Source of the DNA: Acinetobacter sp. S54
Lineage (GTDB): Bacteria; Pseudomonadota; Gammaproteobacteria; Pseudomonadales; Moraxellaceae
NCBI RefSeq assembly: GCF_016624945.1
Contig: NZ_JACVUI010000005.1
Span: 62,001-126,000 of the forward strand
Length of the DNA: 64,000 bases
Reading direction: 5' to 3'
Below are positions 46,048 through 54,542 of the stretch, piece by piece. Under the pieces are notes generated by a model. That model did no database searches, was not told the origin of the DNA, and saw nothing but the letters and a program-made list of their open reading frames with translations. Every line of letters begins with the position of its first letter. Within the stretch, counting starts at the first letter, position 1. The position numbers were made by a program, and so were the translations under genes.

Positions 46048-46766
46048 GATCCTGCTCCCAACTTTTCAAACTGTTGACCTGCATTCATCCCATGATTGAT
46101 TTGTGCATCTTTACCAGCCTCACGACCTGCCCAAAAATCATTTAAGCTACGCGATGAGTTTTTATTGGTTTTCTCATTACGGTTTTTAGGCTCAAATTTT
46201 TTTAGCTCTGTCGTTTTACTGAGATATGCGTCAATCTGTTTCAATTTTTCCATGTCTGGTTTGATACGACGTGCTTGCTCTGAAGCTTCTAAAACCCAAC
46301 CCTCACAAAATAGATCAGCACGTTTAATCTTATTAGCGCGAATAGTTACGCGCTTTAAAGTTGTGCTGATAAATGTTGCACGTGCCTTTTTCAATTGGCG
46401 GAATAAAACATCAAATGCATAACTTGCAATTTCTGATGCTGGATCGAAGCCAACAAATGTCCATATTGCTGAGACTTTCGCACCTGAAGCTGAACGCTTT
46501 ACTGTATAGCTTAAAAACACTTTGCACCCCATAAGTTTAGCGATGGATTGAGCCAGTAAGGTTTCAAATACAGGTGGTTTATGTGCGCCACTACCAAAAA
46601 TCTGATTTTCGACAATACCTAGTAATTCAGCATCATCTGCATCGATGTTGTACTTCTCCATTAATGCTTGCGCCTGACGCAAAGCGGTAGCTGCTTCGTG
46701 TTGATTGGCTGATTTACTTAAAGCCAAACACTTTTTAATTTTTTCAATGACTTCTTTTTTATTCAT
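46044..46766 (-). CDS. DUF2786 domain-containing phage protein
   Basis: A 240-aa protein. The N-terminal DUF2786 motif is IKKCLALSKSANQHEAATALRQAQALM (about 10-38); the following region with FVGFDPASEIASYAFDVLFRQLKKAR (DUF7168-like) is common in Mu-like early regions. Function unknown, presumed nucleic-acid related. GGAG 8 nt upstream of ATG; this site lies inside the preceding 22-codon ORF, whose stop overlaps this ATG. Confidence 0.85.
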   Translation of the reverse strand: MNKKEVIEKIKKCLALSKSANQHEAATALRQAQALMEKYNIDADDAELLGIVENQIFGSGAHKPPVFETLLAQSIAKLMGCKVFLSYTVKRSASGAKVSAIWTFVGFDPASEIASYAFDVLFRQLKKARATFISTTLKRVTIRANKIKRADLFCEGWVLEASEQARRIKPDMEKLKQIDAYLSKTTELKKFEPKNRNEKTNKNSSRSLNDFWAGREAGKDAQINHGMNAGQQFEKLGAGS

Positions 46767-46831
46767 GGAATTTCTCCAATACTTAATTTGATGTCTTCAG
46801 GTAAATTCTCTAAATCTTCAATTTCAATCAT
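46763..46831 (-). CDS. 22-aa micro-ORF coupling two phage genes
   Basis: ATG overlaps the stop of the 49-aa gene (ATGA) and its TGA overlaps the DUF2786 start (ATGA). The peptide is acidic (MIEIEDLENLPED...). Both junctions are classic translational-coupling overlaps, so the ORF is probably translated, perhaps only to carry ribosomes onward. Confidence 0.45.
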   Translation of the reverse strand: MIEIEDLENLPEDIKLSIGEIP

Positions 46832-46977
46832 TGATGTTCACCATATTTTTTTGCACCACATTCACATTGATAAAAACCTTTCAAGTGAAAACTAGCTGTG
46901 TGGGCAGAAACTCTAGTGATTTCTAAATTTTTGATAAATTTCCATTTATGGCGATTGCCTAAAGTACATTTTTTCAT
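46828..46977 (-). CDS. small phage protein, 49 aa, with Cys pair
   Basis: Begins MKKCTLGNRHKWKF and ends YQCECGAKKYGEHQ: a basic protein with Cys4 and a C-terminal CxC, possibly a zinc ribbon. GGAGG lies 9 nt upstream, inside the previous gene, whose TAA directly abuts the ATG. Confidence 0.6.
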   Translation of the reverse strand: MKKCTLGNRHKWKFIKNLEITRVSAHTASFHLKGFYQCECGAKKYGEHQ

Positions 46978-47289
46978 TTAGCGTGCCTCCACTTTAAAAT
47001 CTTCAATTTCAATATCTTCAATGTCATAAAAGGACTCATTTTCTGAATTTTCTATTGAGTCCTTTTTCCATGAAGGGTGAATTACTCCAAAAACGTCGCT
47101 ATTTGATCTGGCATAACCGTTAAGTACGAGTCTTGCTGCTGTCTTGTAAATATCATCAGAATTTTCGACGTAGTATCCACAGTCGCATACTCCTTCGATA
47201 TCTTCTGGTGTTGGATTTGATGCCCATTCAGCAAGCTCTATTTCAATCTGAGCCTGAACAGTTATTGTCACTAATTTTTTAACACCCAT
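46978..47289 (-). CDS. phage hypothetical protein, 103 aa
   Basis: Acidic soluble protein with IEIELAEWASNPTPEDIEGVCDCGYYV and a very acidic tail (YDIEDIEIEDFKVEA). No family recognised. GGAGAAGAAT precedes the ATG. Operon member. Confidence 0.7.
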   Translation of the reverse strand: MGVKKLVTITVQAQIEIELAEWASNPTPEDIEGVCDCGYYVENSDDIYKTAARLVLNGYARSNSDVFGVIHPSWKKDSIENSENESFYDIEDIEIEDFKVEAR

Positions 47290-47334
47290 ATTCTTCTCCG
47301 CTGCTCGTCAGTACCAGTCAACGACGACTGGCAG

Positions 47335-47356
47335 ACATAGGCACTAATGCCTATGT
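47335..47356 (-). other. hairpin between early phage genes
   Basis: ACATAGGCA / TGCCTATGT stem, next to a second small stem CCAGTC / GACTGG on its left. No T-run; perhaps an mRNA processing or stability element in the 73-bp gap. Confidence 0.4.
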
Positions 47357-47362
47357 TTCGCT

Positions 47363-47605
47363 TCATGCTTCAAACTCATCTACAGCACGTTCACCACTTT
47401 CTATGTGCGCCTTTAATTGCTTAAAAAGCTCAACCGCTTTAACGTTGTAATTCCCCCAAAAATGTTGTTCAGCAACTGTTTGTGGTTTAAGAGGGTGGTT
47501 ATATTCAAGCTGCTCTTGAGCTATTTCCTCTAAATCAGAGATTTGCTCATCCAGCTCACCTTTGCGTAACTGTGTGCAAAAATCATTAATATCTATCGTT
47601 GACAT
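47363..47605 (-). CDS. phage hypothetical protein, 80 aa
   Basis: Acidic, helical 80-aa protein (ELDEQISDLEEIAQEQLEY; VKAVELFKQLKAHIESG). The start overlaps the HU stop by one base (TAATG). Not recognised. Confidence 0.7.
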   Translation of the reverse strand: MSTIDINDFCTQLRKGELDEQISDLEEIAQEQLEYNHPLKPQTVAEQHFWGNYNVKAVELFKQLKAHIESGERAVDEFEA

Positions 47606-47877
47606 TAGTTCACCGCCTCTTTAAATGCTTTACCTGCTTTAAAAGAAGGTACTTTGCTTGCCGCAATTTGTAGTTCTTCGCCAGTTTTAGGGTTGCGGCC
47701 TGTACGCGCAGCGCGGTCTTTTACGCTGAATGTACCGAAGCCGACCAAGGCGACTTCTCCGCCATTTGCCAAGGTGTCAATCACACCTGTTTCAACTGCC
47801 TGAAGAGCAGCTGTTGCTTGTGCTTTGGTTAAGCCTGCGGTTGTTGCGATGTGGTTAATAAGTTCTGACTTATTCAT
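47605..47877 (-). CDS. HU-family DNA-binding protein
   Basis: A 90-aa HU/IHF protein. N-terminal helices [21 protein letters not shown]; beta-arm with [27 protein letters not shown]. Mu transposition needs host HU and IHF to shape the transpososome, so a phage-borne HU in the early operon may serve that step; inference from context. Confidence 0.93.
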   Translation of the reverse strand: MNKSELINHIATTAGLTKAQATAALQAVETGVIDTLANGGEVALVGFGTFSVKDRAARTGRNPKTGEELQIAASKVPSFKAGKAFKEAVN

Positions 47878-47903
47878 GGGTAAAATTTCCTGTTATTTAA
47901 GAT

Positions 47904-48407
47904 TCAATGTGCTGCTGTTGCAGCTGGGTCAACGGTTTCAATTTCATAGCCAAAGCTATTTTTGGGTTTCACAGTTGCGCCTATTTCGGCGAGTTGCTCT
48001 GGTGTAAGTTGTTTAATTGCCTCCTTATCAGGTTCGATTTTTGTACGAATGCATTCTTCTAGCTGAAGCTGCTTTAATACTTGGCATGTAAAAATTGGGT
48101 CTGGAATTGACACTGTGGTTGATAGACGATAACCAACAGAACCATGTGTCAATTTTTTGGTTTTGACTTTGGTAAATTCGGTTTTACGGTGGTCACAAAA
48201 CTCCTTCAGTTGAAGTTCATGGGCTTTGACTCGTTCCAAAAGTGGAGCCATTTTTTCTTTAGCTTGATTTTTAATTTGATCGACCTGTTCATTGCAGGCA
48301 GCGTCTTCAAGTGCGATGTCGCGCTTGAGGTCGGCTAACTGTGCTAGGGTCTGGTCAACTGCCTCCCAACTTTGTAGTTGAGGCTCTTTTAAACTTGTAC
48401 GTGCCAT
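47904..48407 (-). CDS. gam: host-nuclease inhibitor Gam (Mu Gam family)
   Basis: A 167-aa Gam protein that binds DNA ends and blocks exonucleases such as RecBCD, as a Ku-like dimer. Long N-terminal coiled helices (LADLKRDIALEDAACNEQVDQIKNQ; EKMAPLLERVKAHELQL), then KKLTHGSVGYRLSTTVSIP, the family hallmark. The C terminus ends with PATAAH. Start overlaps preceding stop (TAATG). Confidence 0.9.
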   Translation of the reverse strand: MARTSLKEPQLQSWEAVDQTLAQLADLKRDIALEDAACNEQVDQIKNQAKEKMAPLLERVKAHELQLKEFCDHRKTEFTKVKTKKLTHGSVGYRLSTTVSIPDPIFTCQVLKQLQLEECIRTKIEPDKEAIKQLTPEQLAEIGATVKPKNSFGYEIETVDPAATAAH

Positions 48408-49087
48408 TAGTTTGATTGCTCCTGTTCTGCCAATAGGCGTTCAAAACATTGGTTGTGGGTCTCATTTTCACGACGGTTTTTTGTGACGTGAGCAAAAACC
48501 TGAGACTGTGGAATATTGTTTAAAGTGCGGTTGGTTTTAGGCTTGTCCGCGTTTGCTTTGGCAACCAGATCAGCCATTGATACTGCTGCGGGTTCAGTTT
48601 TGAGACGCTCATGTGCCTTAAGTTCTTGCTCACGTTCATAGAGAGATTTTTCAGTGACTAAAGGTGGTTGCTCTTTTGTCCAAGTTTTAGCAACTGGTGC
48701 AACATGTTGGTCTGGTTTGTATGAGGTAATGACCTTATATAAATAGTTGTGATTTTGAAGGGGGGTATCCAATTCACCACGATCACGACGTTCAAGCATG
48801 ATATTAATTGCCCATACCCAAGCAGACTCTGGCGCAGGAAAAGTCTGGCGATTGAACTGGATCTGCTTAGATTGAATTTGTGGTGTAATTTCATTTAAGA
48901 GATTTAAAGCACGTTCAAACTTCAAAGCGCGATTTTGAGAACGGAATAGACCTAAATAGTTAATTAATGGCGTACCAAGTTTGCCGTGTAATTTAACAGC
49001 AGCTGCAAATGCCTTTGATGCTTCACTAAAAGCAAGTAAGGCATCAAGGCTGGTGGTACTTCCGCATGTTGGGCAATTAGTCTTCAT
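48407..49087 (-). CDS. phage hypothetical protein with N-terminal CxxC, 226 aa
   Basis: N terminus MKTNCPTCGSTTSLDALLAF has one CxxC, then an Ala/Leu-rich helical part with FERALNLLNEITPQI and WAINIMLERRD, and a polar Gln/Glu/Lys-rich C terminus. Resembles early-region proteins of Acinetobacter Mu-like phages only by position; not identified. Overlaps the ASCH gene by 11 bp. Confidence 0.72.
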   Translation of the reverse strand: MKTNCPTCGSTTSLDALLAFSEASKAFAAAVKLHGKLGTPLINYLGLFRSQNRALKFERALNLLNEITPQIQSKQIQFNRQTFPAPESAWVWAINIMLERRDRGELDTPLQNHNYLYKVITSYKPDQHVAPVAKTWTKEQPPLVTEKSLYEREQELKAHERLKTEPAAVSMADLVAKANADKPKTNRTLNNIPQSQVFAHVTKNRRENETHNQCFERLLAEQEQSN

Positions 49088-49571
49088 GGCCGAGCACCTT
49101 AAAAGAGATCACCCAAACCCACGGATTTTCTTTCCATGAATCACTGCCGTTTATGTGTTCCCATAAATTTTTAAAGGCATCTTTAGGGTTTCTATATGCG
49201 CGAAAACGCATACATGCCTGAGGATGTGGCGCGCCACGATATTCATCAAAAGGCCCATATTTGACGCATCCTTCAGCAATCGCATCCTCATGTGAAATGT
49301 CATGTAAACAAGCAACACGGATACTTGTAATTTTTAATGCTGTTTTGCCATTTGCCCAAACAACATCGCCATCCATATATGGACATATGACTGTGCGAAC
49401 ATGTTGGGTATCTAGTAAATCCGTTGGAATTTCTTCAATTGCAATACCATCGCCACCCCATCCAATAATTGTTCCGTTTGACTCGGGTTTAATCACTCGA
49501 CGAGTTTGAAATTTTTCACCATCCAAAATCGCTTGATGCAATTCCTCAGTGAACTTCAGTGTTTTTTTCAT
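49077..49571 (-). CDS. ASCH-like domain phage protein
   Basis: About 164 aa from the ATG at 49571 (AAGGGG 7 nt upstream; the longer frame to 49598 starts in a neighbour). The opening LKFTEELHQAILDGEKFQTRRVIKP fits ASCH/PUA-like phage proteins, whose hallmark is a K/R-T/TRRV-type turn; later residues WKENPWVWVISFKVL form the closing strand. ASCH proteins bind RNA or modified nucleotides; role here unknown. Confidence 0.7.
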   Translation of the reverse strand: MKKTLKFTEELHQAILDGEKFQTRRVIKPESNGTIIGWGGDGIAIEEIPTDLLDTQHVRTVICPYMDGDVVWANGKTALKITSIRVACLHDISHEDAIAEGCVKYGPFDEYRGAPHPQACMRFRAYRNPKDAFKNLWEHINGSDSWKENPWVWVISFKVLGHED

Positions 49572-49918
49572 ACAGTTGCCCCTTGAGCGGCTGCACACAT
49601 CGCTTTAAAAACATGGCATGTTAAAAAGCCGCCACCAGCACTCATGCCAGCTCTTTCCATTTCAGCAGTAGGTTTCTTAGGTACAAGCACATAATCACCG
49701 CTGACCAACTTGTCTAAATCCTTGGCAAAGTGGGCGCGTTTTTCATCTACCGTATTTTGTTTAGACCAGTTTTGATAAGCCTGTTGAACCGCTTCTAGCT
49801 CAAACTTGCCATTATTGATTTCAAAAATTTCAAATGATGTGTACTCAGTCGCAAGGTCTGCATAAACAAGAGAATCTGTAAAAGCAGTTTTAAATTGTTC
49901 AATCAGTTCAATTTTCAT
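49568..49918 (-). CDS. phage hypothetical protein, 116 aa
   Basis: Start ATG 49918 with AGAGGA 7 nt upstream. The frame runs open to 50230, but that part overlaps the TraR/DksA gene out of frame. Contains the motif DYVLVPKKPTAEMERAG followed by MCAAAQ, common in small phage proteins of unknown role. Stop overlaps the ASCH start (ATGA). Confidence 0.7.
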   Translation of the reverse strand: MKIELIEQFKTAFTDSLVYADLATEYTSFEIFEINNGKFELEAVQQAYQNWSKQNTVDEKRAHFAKDLDKLVSGDYVLVPKKPTAEMERAGMSAGGGFLTCHVFKAMCAAAQGATV

Positions 49919-49922
49919 CGAC

Positions 49923-50141
49923 TTATCCTCTGACTCTGAAGTTTCTGTTTTGTGCTTCAAAACAGGTTTGACATTCGGTGCAGCGTGTGACACCGCCAAT
50001 TTTTCTGCGCTGTTCTGGAATATCGACGCCGCAGTCTTCACATTCGTAGTAGCTGTGCGCTGTAAACTGCGCACGATTAGCAAGTGATTGTTGAAGTTGT
50101 TCTTCGCTGAGTTGTTCAGCAATATCTGCAAAATCAGCCAT
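49923..50141 (-). CDS. TraR/DksA-type C4 zinc-finger protein
   Basis: A 72-aa protein. CEDCGVDIPEQRR...CTECQTC gives the C4 zinc motif, and the N-terminal helix resembles truncated DksA/TraR. In F plasmid, TraR mimics ppGpp/DksA by entering the RNA-polymerase secondary channel; a similar action is possible but the helix here is short. GGGAGG 5 nt upstream of the ATG. Confidence 0.87.
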   Translation of the reverse strand: MADFADIAEQLSEEQLQQSLANRAQFTAHSYYECEDCGVDIPEQRRKIGGVTRCTECQTCFEAQNRNFRVRG

Positions 50142-50223
50142 GACAACCTCCCATTGAACTGATCAGCACAACCGCAGCAGCTGCGAACCAAAAATTCAAA
50201 ACAAGTACATTTTTTAGGGTCAT
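50134..50223 (-). CDS. 29-aa hydrophobic phage peptide
   Basis: MTLKNVLVLNFWF, then AAAAVVLISSMGGCHG: a single hydrophobic helix with a terminal GGCHG. GGGAG lies 8 nt upstream, within the ATPase gene end, and the peptide contains the ribosome site of the zinc-finger gene it overlaps. A plausible micro-protein. Confidence 0.5.
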   Translation of the reverse strand: MTLKNVLVLNFWFAAAAVVLISSMGGCHG

Positions 50224-50226
50224 TGA

Positions 50227-51405
50227 TCACACTCCCATGATCACGTGACGGTCAATCACAGGTGCGCCCAATTCAGCTGTGGCATTCATTGCACCTGTGA
50301 TCAAGTTGCCCACAGCCAGCGGATATAAAAGTGAACGCTCAACTTTGCCGTTGCCATTGGCTTGAGTCAGACGTTCTGCAATCGCATAGATGCCGTCTTC
50401 TGTGATGATGTCTGATAACTTTTTATCCGTAGCTTTGATGCGATGCTGTAAGTACTGCTCAAGACCTGTGCTGGTCAGTGGTTCAAGCGTGATGTTTTCA
50501 CAGCGTTGAACGACTTCGCGCACATGCGGATTACGCTCTGAAAGTTTGTTGGCAAGTTCGGTTTGACCGATCAGGATGATCGAAACCAGATTTTTAAAAC
50601 CGCTTTTCAGTTCAAAGAAGCGTTTAAGGTGCTTCAATGTTGGGATTGGAAGGCTGTGGGCTTCTTCAATCAAGATCACATGACTATTGCCTGCGAGTGA
50701 TGACTCTTTAAGAAGATTATGGACTTGGCGAAATCGCGCTTCAGCCGAGCGCAACGGACGTTCCTGACCGCTTGAAATAGTTTCAATAATTGACTCGGCA
50801 ATATGACCAGATTTGAGGGTTTTGCCTTTGATGTCATTATCTTCTGTACCAATGATGTACGGTTCAATCATGATGATCGGTAAATGTTCACGTTGAATCC
50901 GATCTTCAAGATCAAGGCGCAAGGTTGTCTTGCCTGACCCAGATTCACCACTTACAGCCACAAAGCCACCGAGCTTGGCAGTTTGGTACATGGCTTGACG
51001 AACATAGTTAATGTCGTCATTGAGAAAAAGCTCATCATGCGACTGAACTTCACCAGTGAATGGGTTAGAAAGTAAACCAAAAGCCTTTCTGGCTTCTTTG
51101 GTCAATGTTTGTTTTGCCAGTAGCATGATTTCTTCTTCCTCTTTAGCATTCTCGCGTTGGGCTGAAACTGTTGGTATTGGTTTGAGTAAGGCAAAGGCAG
51201 CATCAATGCTGGTTTGTTCGATGCCTTTGTTTACTAAAATGTCTGTAATGAGGTGTTGAACATTTTTAGTTCGTTTTGGAAAAATCGCTTTATGAATCAA
51301 CAAACTTAGTGCTGCGCTTGATAGCCCAATAAGCTTTGCAATTTCGACTTGACTGCAACCCGTTTCCTCAATAAGTTCTTTTAATGTCTTGATTTTTGGT
51401 GACAT
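50227..51405 (-). CDS. MuB-like AAA ATPase, transposition target-DNA activator
   Basis: A 392-aa protein. N-terminal HTH (GCSQVEIAKLIGLSSAALSLLIHK) as in MuB; Walker A GESGSGKTT at about 155; Walker B HVILIEEAH at about 245; sensor ILIGQTELANKL. It would form ATP-dependent filaments on target DNA and activate the transposase. Lies 3 bp after the transposase stop, as in Mu (A then B). Confidence 0.9.
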   Translation of the reverse strand: MSPKIKTLKELIEETGCSQVEIAKLIGLSSAALSLLIHKAIFPKRTKNVQHLITDILVNKGIEQTSIDAAFALLKPIPTVSAQRENAKEEEEIMLLAKQTLTKEARKAFGLLSNPFTGEVQSHDELFLNDDINYVRQAMYQTAKLGGFVAVSGESGSGKTTLRLDLEDRIQREHLPIIMIEPYIIGTEDNDIKGKTLKSGHIAESIIETISSGQERPLRSAEARFRQVHNLLKESSLAGNSHVILIEEAHSLPIPTLKHLKRFFELKSGFKNLVSIILIGQTELANKLSERNPHVREVVQRCENITLEPLTSTGLEQYLQHRIKATDKKLSDIITEDGIYAIAERLTQANGNGKVERSLLYPLAVGNLITGAMNATAELGAPVIDRHVIMGV

Positions 51406-51408
51406 GTT

Positions 51409-53148
51409 TTATCCCCCCACAACTTTGAGCGTAGGACGCTTAGGTGTTTTAATTTCATTGGCGATTTCTCGAATTACATCTGCTGGAACTTGTCCATCTG
51501 GATAGGTCATTTGCAGCGCTTTGTAGTGGTCGGGTGACCAAAGATCACCGACTAGACCACGGATTTCTTTTGCTGCTTCAAAAATGGTGACTGGTGCTGC
51601 TTGGCGACGTTGCTGTGGTGTCGTCATTTGTTCGCCAGCACGGGTGATATAGGTTGGAACTTCTACTGCTTTGACATCTGCCATGACATCGACTTGGCCT
51701 TTATAGGCGGTATGTTTTTTTGCAATGGCTTTGTCGACTTGTTCCAATGTGTCTGCGTCATAAGCTTTCTTAAGAATGCTTTTACGCTTGGCATCGATAG
51801 AACTTTGTGGCATCGCTGTTGGTATTTCACCAATAATGGTTGCATCATCTCTAAAGCCGACCCAATCGGTTTGCATCGGTTCACAAGTGATGGCAATTTC
51901 TTCACCATGTTGGTTAATGATGAGTACATCAATGGCTGGCGCACGGTATGGATTGACCACGATTTTGAGCTTGGCTTTTGGATAGACACCATCGATATGG
52001 CGCACGTCATAGTCATGTTGACCATAACCTTTAATGCTGTAGCTAACTGTGAGGTTGCCTGTGACAGTACGCTCGACTGGTGTTGTGCTAAGTAGCTCTT
52101 GGCAGAGTTCCAAAGGTGGTGCTATGCGAAGTTGTTGTGGTGAAATGGTTTGCCAAACTGCATTACGAGTACGTCGAGTACGGCTATGAATCTTGGTTTC
52201 GTTCCACATCATGCGCCATTGTTCAGCTGCTGCATTAAGCTGACCAATATTGCCAATCTCCATAAAACGAAGACGACCTTCAAATTGGGTTTCGACAATA
52301 TTCTGACCATTTTCAACTGAACCCTTTGCACGTGAGTTGCTTGTGGCATGTGGAATAAATGTCACATCAAGGCGATCTAATAGATTGGTAAACAAGCCTG
52401 CGGTGTTGGCTGAACCTTTATCTGCATACAGAATAAAAGGCACACCATGCATCGGTTCTTGAACCGAACGTTTTTGGATGCAGTTTAAAAATGTCTGAAT
52501 CAGATTTTCTGAGCTTTCACTACCGTAAACATATTCAACATAAATCGAGCCACTAAAATGATCGGTAATGACATAGCGAATCACACGGTCATTTTCGATT
52601 TTCTTAATATTCGCAGGTTTGTTTTTGTAGAACTTTTTCTCGTCCATGACCTGCATACCACCGCGTGGTAAATAAAACAGGACACAAACTGAGGCATCAA
52701 TTTGCATAACATGGTTCGGATGCAATGACTTTTGCTGAGTGTGCGCTGTCGGTGTCGCCAGTTGCTTTGGATGACACATGTTTTGTTTCATGACGCGTGC
52801 AACGGTTGCAGCAGAAACTTTAGGCGCTTTACCATCGGCCACCAAGATTTCCAAAGCGGTAGTGACGGGTAACGTTTTTTTACCATTGGCACGGGTGGCA
52901 ACATGCACCATACCGCCGATCTGCTCGGCAACTTCGGCAGAAACTACTGATTTGCCTTTATCTGAACGTTGTTTACGCTCTGACTTGAATCCAACTATTT
53001 CTAATTCACGGTAAAGCTGTGGACGACTGATTTTTAAAGTCTCACATGCAGTTTTAACGATGTCAGCTTTCTCACCAAACTTAGCAGCAGTAAGTTTGGC
53101 TGCAATATCACGTATATAGTCTTGTTTTGCTAAGTTTGGAGTCGTCAT
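51409..53148 (-). CDS. MuA-like DDE transposase
   Basis: About 579 aa from the ATG at 53148 (GGAG 9 nt upstream; the frame extension overlaps DUF3102). N-terminal helical/HTH region, RNase-H-like core with catalytic Asp151 (MQIDASV), Asp243 (YADKGSANT) and Glu279 (GSVENGQN): a DD35E triad. Mu-transposase C-terminal beta-barrel follows (YSIKGYGQHDYDVRHIDG). Performs replicative transposition of the phage. Shorter N terminus than Mu's MuA, with no obvious separate enhancer-binding domain. Confidence 0.92.
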   Translation of the reverse strand: MTTPNLAKQDYIRDIAAKLTAAKFGEKADIVKTACETLKISRPQLYRELEIVGFKSERKQRSDKGKSVVSAEVAEQIGGMVHVATRANGKKTLPVTTALEILVADGKAPKVSAATVARVMKQNMCHPKQLATPTAHTQQKSLHPNHVMQIDASVCVLFYLPRGGMQVMDEKKFYKNKPANIKKIENDRVIRYVITDHFSGSIYVEYVYGSESSENLIQTFLNCIQKRSVQEPMHGVPFILYADKGSANTAGLFTNLLDRLDVTFIPHATSNSRAKGSVENGQNIVETQFEGRLRFMEIGNIGQLNAAAEQWRMMWNETKIHSRTRRTRNAVWQTISPQQLRIAPPLELCQELLSTTPVERTVTGNLTVSYSIKGYGQHDYDVRHIDGVYPKAKLKIVVNPYRAPAIDVLIINQHGEEIAITCEPMQTDWVGFRDDATIIGEIPTAMPQSSIDAKRKSILKKAYDADTLEQVDKAIAKKHTAYKGQVDVMADVKAVEVPTYITRAGEQMTTPQQRRQAAPVTIFEAAKEIRGLVGDLWSPDHYKALQMTYPDGQVPADVIREIANEIKTPKRPTLKVVGG

Positions 53149-53150
53149 GA

Positions 53151-54035
53151 TTAAGACTCCAATTCTGATGCTGGATCGAGTTGAGTTTGGCTGACTGACA
53201 TCCACTCAGGATTGACCATTGCTTCAAAATCAATCTGAATACCAAGGTCTACACTAGTTTGTGCGATTTGCTGAAATGCAGCGACAACATTGGCTTCAAG
53301 TTGTTCTTGTATGTTGTATAAGCCATGTTCTTCAATGGCTGTGAGTACTGAATTAATTTCATTGACAAAACGCACGGTATTGTTGTGCATAGTGAGGCAT
53401 GCAGCATGGAGGGTTTCAAGTGAAGATGCTGTGAGCTGTTGCTGTTCGGTTTCTTGCTTTTTAAGGATTTGCGCCTGACTGGTAGACTTGCTTAACTCTG
53501 TATCCAGTTTATTGATCTTTTGGTCTTTACTTTGAATCAGTTTGTCTTTAGCTTCACTGTCCGCCTTGGCTTCACGTAATGCTAATTTAAGTTCGCGTAC
53601 AGACATTGTTTCAATGCTGTCTAAATTGACATCACCGATGCTGCCACCTTGATCTAAAAGCTCGATTTCATCATCATCAAGCATAACCAATTCTAAAAGT
53701 TTGGTCTGATTTCCTGCTTTTTGCAAAAGCGAATTCGAGTTCGTTTTTGAGAATTTCAAAACCGCCGACATGAACTTTTGAGCCATACGTGGTGTGAAAT
53801 TTAAAATTTCAATACGTTTATTAAATTCACCATGTGGAGTTTGCTCTTTGATCAAAAGAAGACGCTTGCCAATCTCCATGCAAGACTCGACGGTACGCTG
53901 TTGATAAAAGCGAACTTCATCTTCTAAAGCACCTAACGACAAAGACCCTTCATATCCAAGTTGAGCAGCCAACATGCCAATTTTCTTTGCATAATCAGAA
54001 GCAATCACTTCAGTTGTTTCTTGATCTAAATCCAT
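53151..54035 (-). CDS. DUF3102 domain-containing phage protein
   Basis: About 294 aa from the ATG at 54035 (GAGGT upstream; an in-frame TTG at 54047 is less likely). RTVESCMEIGKRLLLIKEQTPHGEFNKRIEILNFTPRMAQKFMSAVLKF is the DUF3102 signature, followed by coiled-coil (about 150-200) and helical tail. Common beside MuA-type transposases; function unknown, perhaps DNA binding. Confidence 0.87.
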   Translation of the reverse strand: MDLDQETTEVIASDYAKKIGMLAAQLGYEGSLSLGALEDEVRFYQQRTVESCMEIGKRLLLIKEQTPHGEFNKRIEILNFTPRMAQKFMSAVLKFSKTNSNSLLQKAGNQTKLLELVMLDDDEIELLDQGGSIGDVNLDSIETMSVRELKLALREAKADSEAKDKLIQSKDQKINKLDTELSKSTSQAQILKKQETEQQQLTASSLETLHAACLTMHNNTVRFVNEINSVLTAIEEHGLYNIQEQLEANVVAAFQQIAQTSVDLGIQIDFEAMVNPEWMSVSQTQLDPASELES

Positions 54036-54043
54036 GTGATACC

Positions 54044-54343
54044 TCAAATAGTGACGCTGGTGCGTTGTTCAAATTCAGAGATACGAGCTTTAGCGCGTTC
54101 AACTTCTTGCAGATGTGATTTGGCCATCTGAACCATTGCTGCACTGAGTCGGTAAGTGCCGTCTTCTTCTTGCTGTACTAAACCTTCTTCAGCTAGAGTT
54201 TGTAATGCACGAGTGATGGTGGCTGGTGGTTCGTTCAGATGCTGTGAAAGCTTCTGGTTCGTAATGCCTTGTAGGCTGTTGCCGCGCATAGCTTTTAAAA
54301 CTTTCAGCACTTTTGATGCTGACTTATTGATAGGCGTACTCAT
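54044..54343 (-). CDS. winged-helix phage regulator (IclR-type HTH)
   Basis: A 99-aa protein: GITNQKLSQHLNEPPATITRALQTLAEEGLVQQEEDGTYRLS (about 27-68) is a classic winged HTH, followed by a helix (MAKSHLQEVERAKARISEFEQ) likely for dimerisation. Probably an early regulator. Its ATG overlaps the stop of the 47-aa ORF. Confidence 0.85.
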   Translation of the reverse strand: MSTPINKSASKVLKVLKAMRGNSLQGITNQKLSQHLNEPPATITRALQTLAEEGLVQQEEDGTYRLSAAMVQMAKSHLQEVERAKARISEFEQRTSVTI

Positions 54344-54483
54344 TTAAGAATCTCCTTACCTGTATGCATGGAAAGCTCTTTGCGTAGGATTTCATTGTCT
54401 TGTTCTGCAAAGAACCAGCCTAAAAATGCAAATATCATTAGTCCGAATATGAGCTTATTTATCAGTCTTATAGGATCATTCAT
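54340..54483 (-). CDS. 47-aa phage membrane protein
   Basis: Single TM helix (about 7-26, LINKLIFGLMIFAFLGWFFA) then EQDNEILRKEL. AGGA lies 9-12 nt upstream. The gene carries AAGGAG for the next gene and its TGA overlaps that ATG (ATGA). Role unknown. Confidence 0.6.
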   Translation of the reverse strand: MNDPIRLINKLIFGLMIFAFLGWFFAEQDNEILRKELSMHTGKEILK

Positions 54484-54542
54484 GACACTTTTTCCTAAAA
54501 TTAATTTAAAAAGGGTTAAAAAAAGGTAAAAAAGCGGTTAAT

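Noticed and set aside
46096..46422. 108-aa plus-strand ORF
   Set aside because: Antisense to DUF2786 gene; no start signals.
49919..50230. N-terminal 104 residues of the 220-aa frame ending at 49568
   Set aside because: Overlaps the zinc-finger gene out of frame; the internal ATG at 49918 has a good ribosome site and the upstream part looks non-coding.
51601..52095. 164-aa plus-strand ORF with many Cys and Phe
   Set aside because: Antisense to the transposase catalytic region; no ribosome site and no recognisable features.
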